DNA from: Qipengyuania sp. HL-TH1
GTDB lineage: Bacteria; Pseudomonadota; Alphaproteobacteria; Sphingomonadales; Sphingomonadaceae
Assembly: GCF_036365825.1 (NCBI RefSeq)
Contig: NZ_CP142675.1
Span: forward strand, 62,001 to 126,000
Direction: 5' to 3'
DNA length: 64,000 nucleotides
Shown: piece by piece, positions 55,108-64,000 of the stretch
How the letters are laid out: every line of letters starts with the position of its first letter
How positions within the stretch are numbered: position 1 is the stretch's first letter
The notes under the pieces: model-generated
What the model saw: the letters and a program-made list of their open reading frames with translations, nothing else
Told to the model about the DNA's origin: nothing
The model's database searches: none
Made by a program: the position numbers and the translations under genes

Positions 55108-56526
55108 ATGCGCGATTGCACCCAGTTCTACATCGACGGCCAGTGGGTCGACCCGGTCGAGGAAAACACCGTTGCGGTGGAGAACCCTGCCACCGAGCAG
55201 ACCATCGGCCACATCAGCTTCGGCACCGCGGCCGATGTCGACAAGGCCGTGGTTGCCGCGCGCAGGGCATTCGAGAGCTTCAGCCAGACCAGCAAGGAAG
55301 AACGGCTGACCCTGCTGCGCGCGATCCAGGCGGAGATCGAGACCCGCAAAGAAGAGCTCGCGACTGCGGTCAGCGACGAAATGGGCGCGCCGCTGAGCCT
55401 CGCCAATGGGCCGCATGTCGGCCTGCTCGCCGGACATTGCCAGAAGGCCATCGAAGTGCTCGAAGGCTTCGCGTTCGAACGGCTCGACGGCCCCACCTTG
55501 CATGTGTGGGAGCCGGTCGGCGTGGTCGGCATGATCACCCCGTGGAACTGGCCGCTCAATCAGATCGCCTGCAAGGTCTTCCCCGCGCTGGCGACGGGCA
55601 ACACCATGGTGCTCAAGCCCAGCGAGATCGCGCCCTTCAACGCCTATATCTTTGCCGAGATCATGCATGCGGCGGGTGTTCCCGCAGGCGTGTTCAACCT
55701 GGTCAATGGCGACGGGCCGGGCGTCGGCGAAGCGATCAGCGGCCATCCCGATATCGACATGGTCAGCTTCACCGGTTCGACTCGCGCAGGCATCGCGATC
55801 GCGAAGAATGCCGCCGATACCGTCAAGCGCGTGGCGCAGGAACTGGGCGGCAAGAGCCCCAATATCGTGCTCGACGATTCCGCTTTCACCAAGTCGGTTG
55901 CCAAGGGCACGGTCGCGATGATGGGCAATTCGGGCCAGACCTGCACCGCGCCCAGCCGGATGCTGGTGCCGCATGCGCGGATGGCGGAAGCCAAGGCGGC
56001 AGCGAAGGAAGCTGCCGAGGGCGTCATTCCCGGCGATCCGAAGGGCAACGCGGCGATCGGCCCGGTGGTCAGCCGCGCGCAGTGGGACAAGATCCAGGGC
56101 CTGATCGAGAAGGGCGTTGAGGAAGGCGCGACGCTTGTCGCAGGCGGCCCCGGCAAGCCCGAGGGGCTGGAGACCGGTCACTACGTCAAGCCAACCGTCT
56201 TCGCCGATGTCACCAACGAAATGACCATCGCGCGCGAGGAAATCTTCGGCCCGGTGCTGTGTATCCTCGGATATGAGGATTACGAGGACGCGATCCGCAT
56301 CGCCAATGACACCGAATACGGGCTCGCCAGCGCGATCACCGGCGAGGACATCGAACTCGCCCGCAGCCTTGCCAAGCGCATCCGCGCGGGCCGCGTGGCG
56401 ATCAATGGCGGCTACGATCTCAACGCCGCCTTCGGTGGCTATAAGAAGTCGGGCAATGGCCGCGAATGGGGCGAATGGGGCTTCCACGACTTCCTAGAGG
56501 TCAAAGCCGTCATGGGACACGGCTGA
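55108..56526 (+). CDS. NAD(P)-dependent aldehyde dehydrogenase family protein
   Basis: A 472-residue aldehyde dehydrogenase. Visible are [19 protein letters not shown], the nucleotide-binding [10 protein letters not shown] region, the general-base Glu in [11 protein letters not shown] near 245, the catalytic Cys in [11 protein letters not shown] near 279, and [20 protein letters not shown] near the C-terminus. It oxidises an unknown aldehyde to the acid or, with CoA, to an acyl-CoA. Start at [11 protein letters not shown], preceded by AAAGGAGAG. It overlaps the MaoC gene by one base (TGATG). Confidence 0.9.
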   Translation: MRDCTQFYIDGQWVDPVEENTVAVENPATEQTIGHISFGTAADVDKAVVAARRAFESFSQTSKEERLTLLRAIQAEIETRKEELATAVSDEMGAPLSLANGPHVGLLAGHCQKAIEVLEGFAFERLDGPTLHVWEPVGVVGMITPWNWPLNQIACKVFPALATGNTMVLKPSEIAPFNAYIFAEIMHAAGVPAGVFNLVNGDGPGVGEAISGHPDIDMVSFTGSTRAGIAIAKNAADTVKRVAQELGGKSPNIVLDDSAFTKSVAKGTVAMMGNSGQTCTAPSRMLVPHARMAEAKAAAKEAAEGVIPGDPKGNAAIGPVVSRAQWDKIQGLIEKGVEEGATLVAGGPGKPEGLETGHYVKPTVFADVTNEMTIAREEIFGPVLCILGYEDYEDAIRIANDTEYGLASAITGEDIELARSLAKRIRAGRVAINGGYDLNAAFGGYKKSGNGREWGEWGFHDFLEVKAVMGHG

Positions 56527-56978
56527 TGGCGGGGAAGTATTTCGACGAATGGGAGGTCGGCGATACGCTGACGCACGACATCCGGCGGACGGTGACCGAG
56601 ACCGACAATCTGCTGTTCACCACCATGACGCACAACCCGCAGCCGCTCCATCTCGACGCGGAAGCGGCCAAGGCGAGCGAGTTCGGGCAGATCCTCGTCA
56701 ACGGGACCTTCACCTTCTCGCTGATGGTGGGGCTCAGTGTCGGTGACACCACGCTGGGTACCCTTGTGGCCAATCTGGGTTACGACAAGCTGGTCATGCC
56801 CAAGCCCGTCTTCATCGGCGATACGCTGCATGCGACGAGCGAGGTAATCGGCCTGCGCGAGAGCAAGTCGCGGCCCGATGCGGGGATCGTCACCTTCCTC
56901 CATGAGGCAGTGAACCAGCGCGGCGAGGTGGTGTGCCGCTGCGAACGCTCGGCGCTGCTCAACAAGCGACCCGCCTGA
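56526..56978 (+). CDS. MaoC-like hydratase
   Basis: A 150-residue hot-dog-fold protein of the MaoC/(R)-enoyl-CoA hydratase group. It begins [20 protein letters not shown], then has the hydratase motif region [20 protein letters not shown] with the catalytic-type Asn/His pair and [14 protein letters not shown]. It probably hydrates the enoyl-CoA made by the upstream dehydrogenase. The ATG overlaps the aldehyde dehydrogenase stop by one base. Confidence 0.88.
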   Translation: MAGKYFDEWEVGDTLTHDIRRTVTETDNLLFTTMTHNPQPLHLDAEAAKASEFGQILVNGTFTFSLMVGLSVGDTTLGTLVANLGYDKLVMPKPVFIGDTLHATSEVIGLRESKSRPDAGIVTFLHEAVNQRGEVVCRCERSALLNKRPA

Positions 56979-57038
56979 CGCCGTCCCGTTCCGCGGGAGT
57001 AACCTTTTGGCTCCCGGCGCGTTTATGGCGCAAGGGAG

Positions 57039-57668
57039 ATGCTTGAGGTGCAACACGAACCGACCAGCATGCGCGAAGTGCTCGGTGAGCTCGACGAGCT
57101 GGCCTCGACGCATGACGAGGTCTGCGTTGCCGATGTGCTCGACGATTTCGGCGAACGCAGCTTCGGCCCGTTCATCATGCTCCCCGCGCTGCTTGAAATC
57201 ACGCCCATCGGCGGCATCCCCGGCCTGCCCACCGCGCTGGCGCTGTTTATCGCGCTGATCGCGATCCAGCTCCTCGTGGGGCGCGACCATGTATGGATGC
57301 CGCGCTTCGTCCAGCAGCGCTCGGTCGGCTCGAAGAAACTGCATAAATCGGTCCGCAAACTGCGCGGGCTCGCCAATTTTCTCGATCACCATAGCGAAGG
57401 GCGGCTGGAAGGCCTGACGCAGGGCGCCGCGATCAGGCTGGTCGCCGCGGCGGTGATCCTGCTGTGCTGCACGGTCCCGCCGCTCGAATTCCTGCCTTTC
57501 GCCAGTTCGGTTCCGATGCTCGCCATAGCGGTTTTGGGCCTGGCCCTGACCGTACGCGACGGCGCCCTGGTGCTGGGAGCGCTCCTCTTTACCGCGCTTG
57601 CCACCGCTCTGGGGCTTGCCATGTACTTCAATTCTTCGGGCGACGGCGCGGGCCTGCCGTTCCTTTAG
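57039..57668 (+). CDS. ExoD-like membrane protein
   Basis: A 209-residue integral membrane protein with about four TM helices. The segments REVLGELDELAS near residue 11, SFGPFIMLPALLEITPIGGIPGLPT near 41-65 and LEFLPFASSVPMLAIAVLGLALTVRDG fit the exopolysaccharide synthesis ExoD family, known from rhizobial exopolysaccharide and alkaline tolerance phenotypes. Its direct role is unknown. The start overlaps no other gene and stands 60 bases after the MaoC gene, with no terminator in between. Confidence 0.85.
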   Translation: MLEVQHEPTSMREVLGELDELASTHDEVCVADVLDDFGERSFGPFIMLPALLEITPIGGIPGLPTALALFIALIAIQLLVGRDHVWMPRFVQQRSVGSKKLHKSVRKLRGLANFLDHHSEGRLEGLTQGAAIRLVAAAVILLCCTVPPLEFLPFASSVPMLAIAVLGLALTVRDGALVLGALLFTALATALGLAMYFNSSGDGAGLPFL

Positions 57669-57735
57669 CCAGCGCTGCCGTCGGCCCGACCGTGCCCGCA
57701 GCGAGCATAACGGGAATTCCCTTGGCTCGGCGCAA

Positions 57736-57764
57736 CTTGCCATTCACCTGTCGCACCCTACATA
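57736..57764 (+). promoter_or_regulatory. Candidate promoter of ftsH, possibly heat-shock type
   Basis: The spacer before ftsH reads TTGCCA (57737-57742), then a 16-base gap, then TACATA (57759-57764), acceptable for a housekeeping sigma factor. The same stretch also fits the sigma-32 layout CTTGCC-N14-CCCTACAT (57736-57763), plausible because ftsH is often heat-induced. The two readings cannot be separated by eye. Confidence 0.35.
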
Positions 57765-57788
57765 ATCGGGAACGAAAGGACTCCGTGC

Positions 57789-59747
<1,959 letters not shown>

Positions 59748-59779
59748 TCCCGCGCCAGAGAAATCGTCCTTGTGACGCG

Positions 59780-59814
59780 AAAAGCCCTTCCGGTTCCGAT
59801 CGGGAGGGCTTTTT
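59780..59814 (+). terminator. Intrinsic terminator of ftsH
   Basis: The stem AAAAGCCCT/AGGGCTTTT (59780-59788 and 59805-59813, with extra inner CCG/CGG pairing) ends in five T on the plus strand. It lies 33 bases past the stop of ftsH and may also serve the convergent gene at 59835. Confidence 0.88.
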
Positions 59815-59834
59815 CGTTGCGTCGCCCGCCTCGG

Positions 59835-61016
59835 CTAGAACAGGCCGAGCAGCGCCAGAAGGACGGTAAACATCAAGAGAATGAACATGATCGCGACGCT
59901 GAGCACCGCCAGTCGCCATAGCGCCGAGAAGCGCGACAGCCGGTAGGTGCCGCGCAAGTGTTTGTAGATGTGGATCGGCGGGACGAAGATCGACAACAGC
60001 GTCATGGTCGAGGCGCCCGCACCGGCGAGACCCGCCAGCACAATTGCCAGAATGAACAGCGTCATGAAGCTCAGCGAGTAGGTGACGAAGATCGCATGGT
60101 CGTATGCCCTGAATGCGCGCTTCCACGCGAACAGCACCCACACGAAGGGTATCGAGAGCGGAATCAGGAGCCAGCTGAATTTGTAGAAGTTGGTCTGCAG
60201 TTTGTAGAGCATGAGCCCGGGGTTCATGCGCCACTTCTTGACCGCGGCCTGGAACCAGGGAACGCTTTCCAGCTCGCCTTCCCAGCCTTCGACCGTGACC
60301 AGTTCGCTGTTTGCGTCCGCCGGTGCAATTTCAGTGTCGCTGCCTTCCGTGGGCGCTTCTGCTGCAACGGCCGGGCGTGCGCCTGCCTTCGGTTCGCCAA
60401 GAAAGGGCAGTTCGCTGCGCGCCCTTACCAGCGCATCGAGCTGGCGTTCGACGTCGGCCAGCGATTCCTGCGCGCGTTCCCTGCGCGTCTCGCTGATCTC
60501 GGGATCATTTACGCGCGAAGCGAAGAGATCGCGCCGTTCGAGCAATTCGCCTTGCTGCTCGGCAGTCAGTTCCTGCAATTGCGCGTCGGTGTCGCCGGGG
60601 ATGTCGACGGGCGCGCTGATCCCGGCGATCTGGAACACGGCAAACATCAGGAAGATGCAGAACAGGAATAGCGCCATCGGGCTGACGAAGCGCTTGCGCT
60701 GACCATCGATGTAACGCCGGGTCAGTTCGCCGGGCTTGGCGACCAGCAGCGGCAGCGTGCGCCAGGTCTTGCCGTCGAAATGAAGTGCGCCATGCAGCAG
60801 ATCGTGCATGAATGCGCTGAGTGTGCGGTGCAGATGCGCCTGCTGTCCGCAGGAATGGCAATGGTCGCCAATCAGTTCGGTGCCGCAGTTGAGGCATGCA
60901 CCCTCGGCGAAATGGCCCTTGCTAAGCGTCGTCGCCCGGCTCGACTTGCCGGCCACGGCGCGCGCAAACAACCCGCCTTCCACGGCTGTCCCGAGCCCTT
61001 CTGCGATATCGGTCAT
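59835..61016 (-). CDS. DUF3667-like membrane protein with zinc ribbon
   Basis: A 393-residue protein. An N-terminal zinc ribbon (CLNCGTELIGDHCHSCGQ near 40-57) is followed by HRTLSAFMHDLLHGALHFDG and KTWRTLPLLVAKPGELTRRY, the DUF3667 core, then an N-proximal TM helix (ALFLFCIFLMFAVFQIAG), a long Glu/Ala-rich cytoplasmic or periplasmic region (about 135-255) and a C-terminal cluster of about four TM helices. The function is unknown. Start at MTDIAEGL, preceded by GGGAGG; upstream codons are not supported. Confidence 0.83.
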   Translation of the reverse strand: MTDIAEGLGTAVEGGLFARAVAGKSSRATTLSKGHFAEGACLNCGTELIGDHCHSCGQQAHLHRTLSAFMHDLLHGALHFDGKTWRTLPLLVAKPGELTRRYIDGQRKRFVSPMALFLFCIFLMFAVFQIAGISAPVDIPGDTDAQLQELTAEQQGELLERRDLFASRVNDPEISETRRERAQESLADVERQLDALVRARSELPFLGEPKAGARPAVAAEAPTEGSDTEIAPADANSELVTVEGWEGELESVPWFQAAVKKWRMNPGLMLYKLQTNFYKFSWLLIPLSIPFVWVLFAWKRAFRAYDHAIFVTYSLSFMTLFILAIVLAGLAGAGASTMTLLSIFVPPIHIYKHLRGTYRLSRFSALWRLAVLSVAIMFILLMFTVLLALLGLF

Positions 61017-61070
61017 GATGCCTCCCTGTCGCGGGACAGGGTAATGCGCTCGGCCCCCATGCTGCAATGC

Positions 61071-61096
61071 AAAAAGGCCGCCCGAGGGCGGCCTTT
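61071..61096 (-). terminator. Intrinsic terminator of rpoZ
   Basis: The stem AAAGGCCGCCC/GGGCGGCCTTT (61073-61083 and 61086-61096) is followed on the minus strand by five T. It stands 28 bases past the rpoZ stop. Confidence 0.88.
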
Positions 61097-61124
61097 CAGG
61101 GAAGCATCGTCGGTATCGAACGGC

Positions 61125-61469
61125 TCAGCCGTCGTAATCGGCGCCGATCGAGGTCGAGCGCGTCGGCGCGGAAGCGGTGATCCGCAGCGCTTCGGCCGAC
61201 TGACTGAGCGAGCCGACTTCATCCATCTCGTCATCGTCGTCGGGCAGGATTTTCTGCAAATTGGTAACCGCAGCTTCGTGCAGTTCCTTGGGCTTGATCG
61301 TCTGTTCGGCGATCTCACGCAGCGCGACGACCGGGTTCTTGTCGCGATCGCGATCGACGGTCAGCTCCGCACCGCCCGAAATCTCGCGCGCCCGCTGGGC
61401 AGCCAGCAGGACGAGATCGAAACGGTTGGGGACCTTGTCTACGCAGTCTTCGACGGTAACGCGCGCCAT
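61125..61469 (-). CDS. rpoZ: DNA-directed RNA polymerase omega subunit
   Basis: A 114-residue small subunit that helps beta-prime fold and anchors it. The signature [20 protein letters not shown] with [10 protein letters not shown] is the whole family core, followed by [12 protein letters not shown], and a variable, acidic and Ser-rich C-terminal tail ([20 protein letters not shown]). It has its own terminator and is probably monocistronic; the spoT/relA gene that often follows in other groups is absent here. Confidence 0.95.
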   Translation of the reverse strand: MARVTVEDCVDKVPNRFDLVLLAAQRAREISGGAELTVDRDRDKNPVVALREIAEQTIKPKELHEAAVTNLQKILPDDDDEMDEVGSLSQSAEALRITASAPTRSTSIGADYDG

Positions 61470-61579
61470 GGGGCACTCCGATGCAAATCAAGTGATTCCG
61501 GGAAAGCGCGCCACATAGGTTCCGCGCGGGAAATAGTCAAGGATTTGCGCGGTGCGGACAAGCGGCTAAGCCCTCCGCG

Positions 61580-62761
61580 ATGGGAACTGCCGAAGCCGCC
61601 GACCGCAATGCGGATTATGCCGAACCGGCGCCGTTCGAGGCCGAGGCCGCGGGGCAGCGGCTGGTCTTCTATCCGGCGGGGGCGGACCGGCGCGCAGCGC
61701 TGTTCGACCTGGTCGAAAGCGCGCGCACGCGGCTCGATGTGTGCTTCTACATCTTCGCCGAAGACGGCGTCGGGGCGCAGTTTCGCGATGCGCTCGCGGC
61801 AGCGGCGCGGCGCGGGGTCCGCGTAACGCTGATCGTCGACCAGTTCGGTGCGGGCGCGAGCGATGATTTCCTGCGCCCGCTGACCGATGCCGGCGGCGTG
61901 TGCCTGCGCTTTTCCGCCAAATGGACGCGGCGCTATCTGATTCGCAACCACCAGAAGCTGGTGATTGCGGATGGCGTGCGTGCGATGTTCGGCGGGTTCA
62001 ACATCGCCGATGCCTATTTCGCGCCGCCCGAACAGAACGGCTGGGCCGATCTCGGCATCGTCATCGAGGGATCGGCGGTCGAAGGCCTCAACGACTGGTA
62101 TGCCCGGCTGCGCCACTGGACCGAGCGCGAGGAACAGCATGCGCGCGAGATCGCGCGGACGGTGCGCGACTGGCAATGGCAGCAGCCGGGGGTCACCTGG
62201 CTGGTCGGCGGGCCGACGCGCGGCCTGTCGAGCTGGGCACGCTGCGTGTCGGACGATCTGCTGAACGGCGAACGGCTCGACATGTTCATGGCCTATTTCA
62301 GCCCGCCCAAGCGGTTGCTGCGCCGCATGGGCGCGATCGCGCAAAAGGGCGCGACGCGGTTGGTGATGGCGGGCAAGTCGGACAATGGCGCGACCATCGG
62401 TGCGAGCCGCTCGCTCTATTCCTACCTGCTGTCGAAACGCGCGCAGATCTGGGAGTTCGCGCCGTGCAAGCTGCACACCAAGCTAATCGTGCTCGACGAT
62501 GCCGTCTATCTCGGCAGCGCCAATTTCGACATGCGCAGCCTTTATATCAACCTGGAACTGATGCTGAAGGTGGAAGATGCCGCGCTGGCCGACCGCATGC
62601 GCGACTTCGTCAGCCAGCAGATTGCCGCGTCGCAGCGCATCACCGTCCCCTTGCACAAGCAGCGAGCGACGCTGTGGAACCGCATCCGCTGGAACCTCAG
62701 CTGGCTGCTGGTTTCGGTGATCGACTACACGGTGACCCGGAGGCTCAACCTGGGCATCTGA
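61580..62761 (+). CDS. Phospholipase D-family protein, cardiolipin-synthase-like
   Basis: A 393-residue protein with two HKD motifs: RNHQKLVIADGVRAMFGG near 127-144 and KLHTKLIVLDDAVYLGSANFD near 297-317, each H-x-K-x4-D. Cardiolipin synthases of this kind carry both motifs and transfer phosphatidyl groups between lipids at the inner membrane. Unlike ClsA it lacks N-terminal TM helices; a short amphipathic C-terminus (WLLVSVIDYTVTRRL) may bind membranes. A transphosphatidylase other than cardiolipin synthase is possible. It is convergent with dnaB one base apart. Confidence 0.85.
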   Translation: MGTAEAADRNADYAEPAPFEAEAAGQRLVFYPAGADRRAALFDLVESARTRLDVCFYIFAEDGVGAQFRDALAAAARRGVRVTLIVDQFGAGASDDFLRPLTDAGGVCLRFSAKWTRRYLIRNHQKLVIADGVRAMFGGFNIADAYFAPPEQNGWADLGIVIEGSAVEGLNDWYARLRHWTEREEQHAREIARTVRDWQWQQPGVTWLVGGPTRGLSSWARCVSDDLLNGERLDMFMAYFSPPKRLLRRMGAIAQKGATRLVMAGKSDNGATIGASRSLYSYLLSKRAQIWEFAPCKLHTKLIVLDDAVYLGSANFDMRSLYINLELMLKVEDAALADRMRDFVSQQIAASQRITVPLHKQRATLWNRIRWNLSWLLVSVIDYTVTRRLNLGI

Positions 62762-62762
62762 C

Positions 62763-64000
62763 CTATTCGTAATCGTCGTAATGGCGCACGTCGGGACTGC
62801 TGAACTTGGTGAACTCGCTGTGGAACAGCAGCGGGACGTTGCCGGTGGAGCCGTGACGCTGCTTGGAAACGATCAGCGTGGCCTTGTTGACCAGTTCGAG
62901 ATGGCGCGCTTCCCATTCGGCATATTTCATCCGCACTTCTTCCGACGAGGTTTCGTCGGGCGTGTCGGGCTTGAGCGCATTGTGGTAATATTCGGCGCGG
63001 AAGATGAACCACACCATGTCGGCGTCCTGCTCGATCGAGCCCGATTCGCGCAAATCGGACAGCTGCGGGCGCTTGTCCTCGCGCTGTTCGACCTGACGGC
63101 TGAGCTGCGACAGTGCGACCACCGGGACATGCAGTTCCTTGGCCAGCGTCTTGAGGCCCCGGCTGATCTCCGAAATCTCGTTCACGCGGTTGTCGCTGGC
63201 GCGCCCCGAACCCTGCAGCAATTGCAGATAGTCGACGATGACGAGCCCGATATTGTGCCGCCGCTTGAGCCGCCGCGCGCGGGTGCGCAGCGCGCCGATG
63301 GTCAGTGCGGGGGTGTCGTCGATATACAGCGGCAGATCGGTCAGTTCCTGGCTTGCAAAGCTGAGGCGCTGGAATTCCTCGCGGCTGAGCTTGCCCGAAC
63401 GCAGCTTCTCGCTCGAAATCTCGGCCTGTTCCGCGAGGATACGCGTAGCCAGCTGGTCGGCGCTCATTTCGAGGCTGAAGAACGCGACACCGGCACCGGG
63501 CGACTTGTCGGGCTCGATCCCCGCTTTCTGATCGTCCATCAGCCGGCGCGCGGCGTTGAAGGCGATATTGGTCGCGAGCGAGGTCTTGCCCATAGCCGGG
63601 CGGCCGGCGAGGATCACGAGGTCCGAATTGTGCAAGCCGCTGGTCTTGTCGTTGATCGTGTCGAGACCGGTGGTCTTGCCCGAAAAGCGCCCGCCCGAAT
63701 TCATCGCCGCCTGGACGACTTCCAGCGCGCCGAAGGCAGCCTTGCGGAAGGTCTGCGCTTCATTGCCCGAACTGGCACCCTCGGCCACGCGGTAGAGATC
63801 GGCTTCGGCCTGCTCGATCTTGCGCAGCGGCTCGACCTCATCAGAGGTGTCGAGCGCGCCTTCGACGAGATTGCGCCCCACGCTGACCAGTTCGCGCAGC
63901 AGCGCAAGGTCGTAGATCTGTTCGGCCAGCTGGCGCGGGTGGAGCAGCCCCTGCCCGTCGGCGGTCAGCTGCGCGAGATAGGTCACCCCGCCCAATTGCT
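62763..64000 (-). CDS. dnaB: Replicative DNA helicase DnaB, 5' end cut by window edge
   Basis: Hexameric 5'-3' helicase at the replication fork. The visible 412 codons start with GGVTYLAQL (end of the N-terminal domain). They include the linker helix (FRKAAFGALEVVQAAMNSGG), Walker A AGRPAMGKTSLATNIA, Walker B GLVIVDYLQLLQG, the DRVNEISEISRGLK segment with ALSQLSRQVEQRE, and the C-terminal FIFRAEYYH. The start codon and the first portion of the N-terminal domain lie beyond base 64000. The gene is complete at its 3' end. Confidence 0.95.
   Translation of the reverse strand, partial: QLGGVTYLAQLTADGQGLLHPRQLAEQIYDLALLRELVSVGRNLVEGALDTSDEVEPLRKIEQAEADLYRVAEGASSGNEAQTFRKAAFGALEVVQAAMNSGGRFSGKTTGLDTINDKTSGLHNSDLVILAGRPAMGKTSLATNIAFNAARRLMDDQKAGIEPDKSPGAGVAFFSLEMSADQLATRILAEQAEISSEKLRSGKLSREEFQRLSFASQELTDLPLYIDDTPALTIGALRTRARRLKRRHNIGLVIVDYLQLLQGSGRASDNRVNEISEISRGLKTLAKELHVPVVALSQLSRQVEQREDKRPQLSDLRESGSIEQDADMVWFIFRAEYYHNALKPDTPDETSSEEVRMKYAEWEARHLELVNKATLIVSKQRHGSTGNVPLLFHSEFTKFSSPDVRHYDDYE

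Noticed and set aside
54706..56487. Minus-strand frame opposite the CoA transferase and aldehyde dehydrogenase genes
   Set aside because: Composition bias only; both plus-strand genes have clear active-site motifs.
52687..57000. Integrative element at tRNA-Gln
   Set aside because: No integrase, no repeat of the tRNA 3' end was noticed downstream, and the following genes have the usual codon pattern.

Overview
The window is a gene-dense stretch (about 65% G+C by eye) of an alphaproteobacterial chromosome, most likely order Sphingomonadales and probably family Erythrobacteraceae. That placement is inferred from gene content and order: metX-metW, secB with a Tim44/TimA-like gene and mltA-smr, ubiE-ubiB, an ispG-only isoprenoid marker, a PEP-CTERM-like protein with a VPAPP sorting signal, and REP-like palindromes whose translation gives the LNLFQGP string. 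No 16S rRNA is present, so the genus is not fixed. Almost everything is chromosomal housekeeping. There is no integrase, transposase, CRISPR array, prophage or plasmid function, and no stretch over 300 bases lacks a gene.

Layout. 1-3.7 kb: aromatic and histidine amino acid genes (tyrA-like, cut by the window edge, and hisC) divergent from metX-metW, then a VOC protein. 3.8-5.9 kb: two small exported proteins, a GST-fold protein and a low-GC orphan gene. 6-11.8 kb: mutM, a REP-like inverted pair, ubiE-ubiB and two tandem paralogous membrane proteins. 11.9-14.2 kb: coaBC with a very long acidic linker, overlapping dut. 14.2-18.3 kb (minus): a DUF4136-like lipoprotein, trpS, murJ, secB. 18.5-20.9 kb: timA-like, mltA, smr. 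21.2-27.1 kb (minus): a peroxide-defence block (katG, ahpF, ahpC) holding an unrecognised polyproline protein. 27.3-29.5 kb: HWE-type histidine kinase and aroC. 29.6-32.3 kb: ruvA, an exported DsrE-like protein, a GIY-YIG gene bracketed by inverted REP-like palindromes, ruvB. 32.5-38 kb: a Ser/Thr-rich PEP-CTERM-like surface protein, a 2OG-Fe(II) oxygenase, acnA, a 50-residue small protein and a DMT transporter. 38.2-42.1 kb: two convergent L,D-transpeptidase-type proteins, a membrane-anchored aspartic protease, ispG. 42.2-45.3 kb: a membrane LytTR regulator divergent from a frameshifted acyltransferase-3 gene, which overlaps a ZntB/CorA transporter. 45.3-52.5 kb: SDR, TM-helix channel-like protein, isoaspartyl peptidase, pheA, membrane cytochrome c, rlmE, ppx. 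52.7 kb: tRNA-Gln(CUG). 52.8-57 kb: a four-gene acyl-CoA operon (acyl-CoA dehydrogenase, CaiB-type CoA transferase, aldehyde dehydrogenase, MaoC hydratase). 57-64 kb: ExoD-like, ftsH, DUF3667-like protein, rpoZ, a phospholipase D protein and dnaB, cut by the window end.

Functional themes are amino acid synthesis (Tyr, Phe, His, Met, chorismate), quinone and CoA synthesis, cell-wall building and remodelling (MurJ, MltA, two Ldt-type enzymes), peroxide defence, recombination and repair (RuvAB, Fpg, dUTPase, Smr), and one undefined acyl-CoA catabolic route. No new multi-gene defence or mobile system could be shown. The items that most deserve a second look are the REP-bracketed GIY-YIG gene inside the ruv locus, the polyproline protein inside the peroxide block, the CoaBC linker, the acyltransferase frameshift, the Ser/Thr-rich PEP-CTERM-like protein with its structured leader, and the 50-residue protein.
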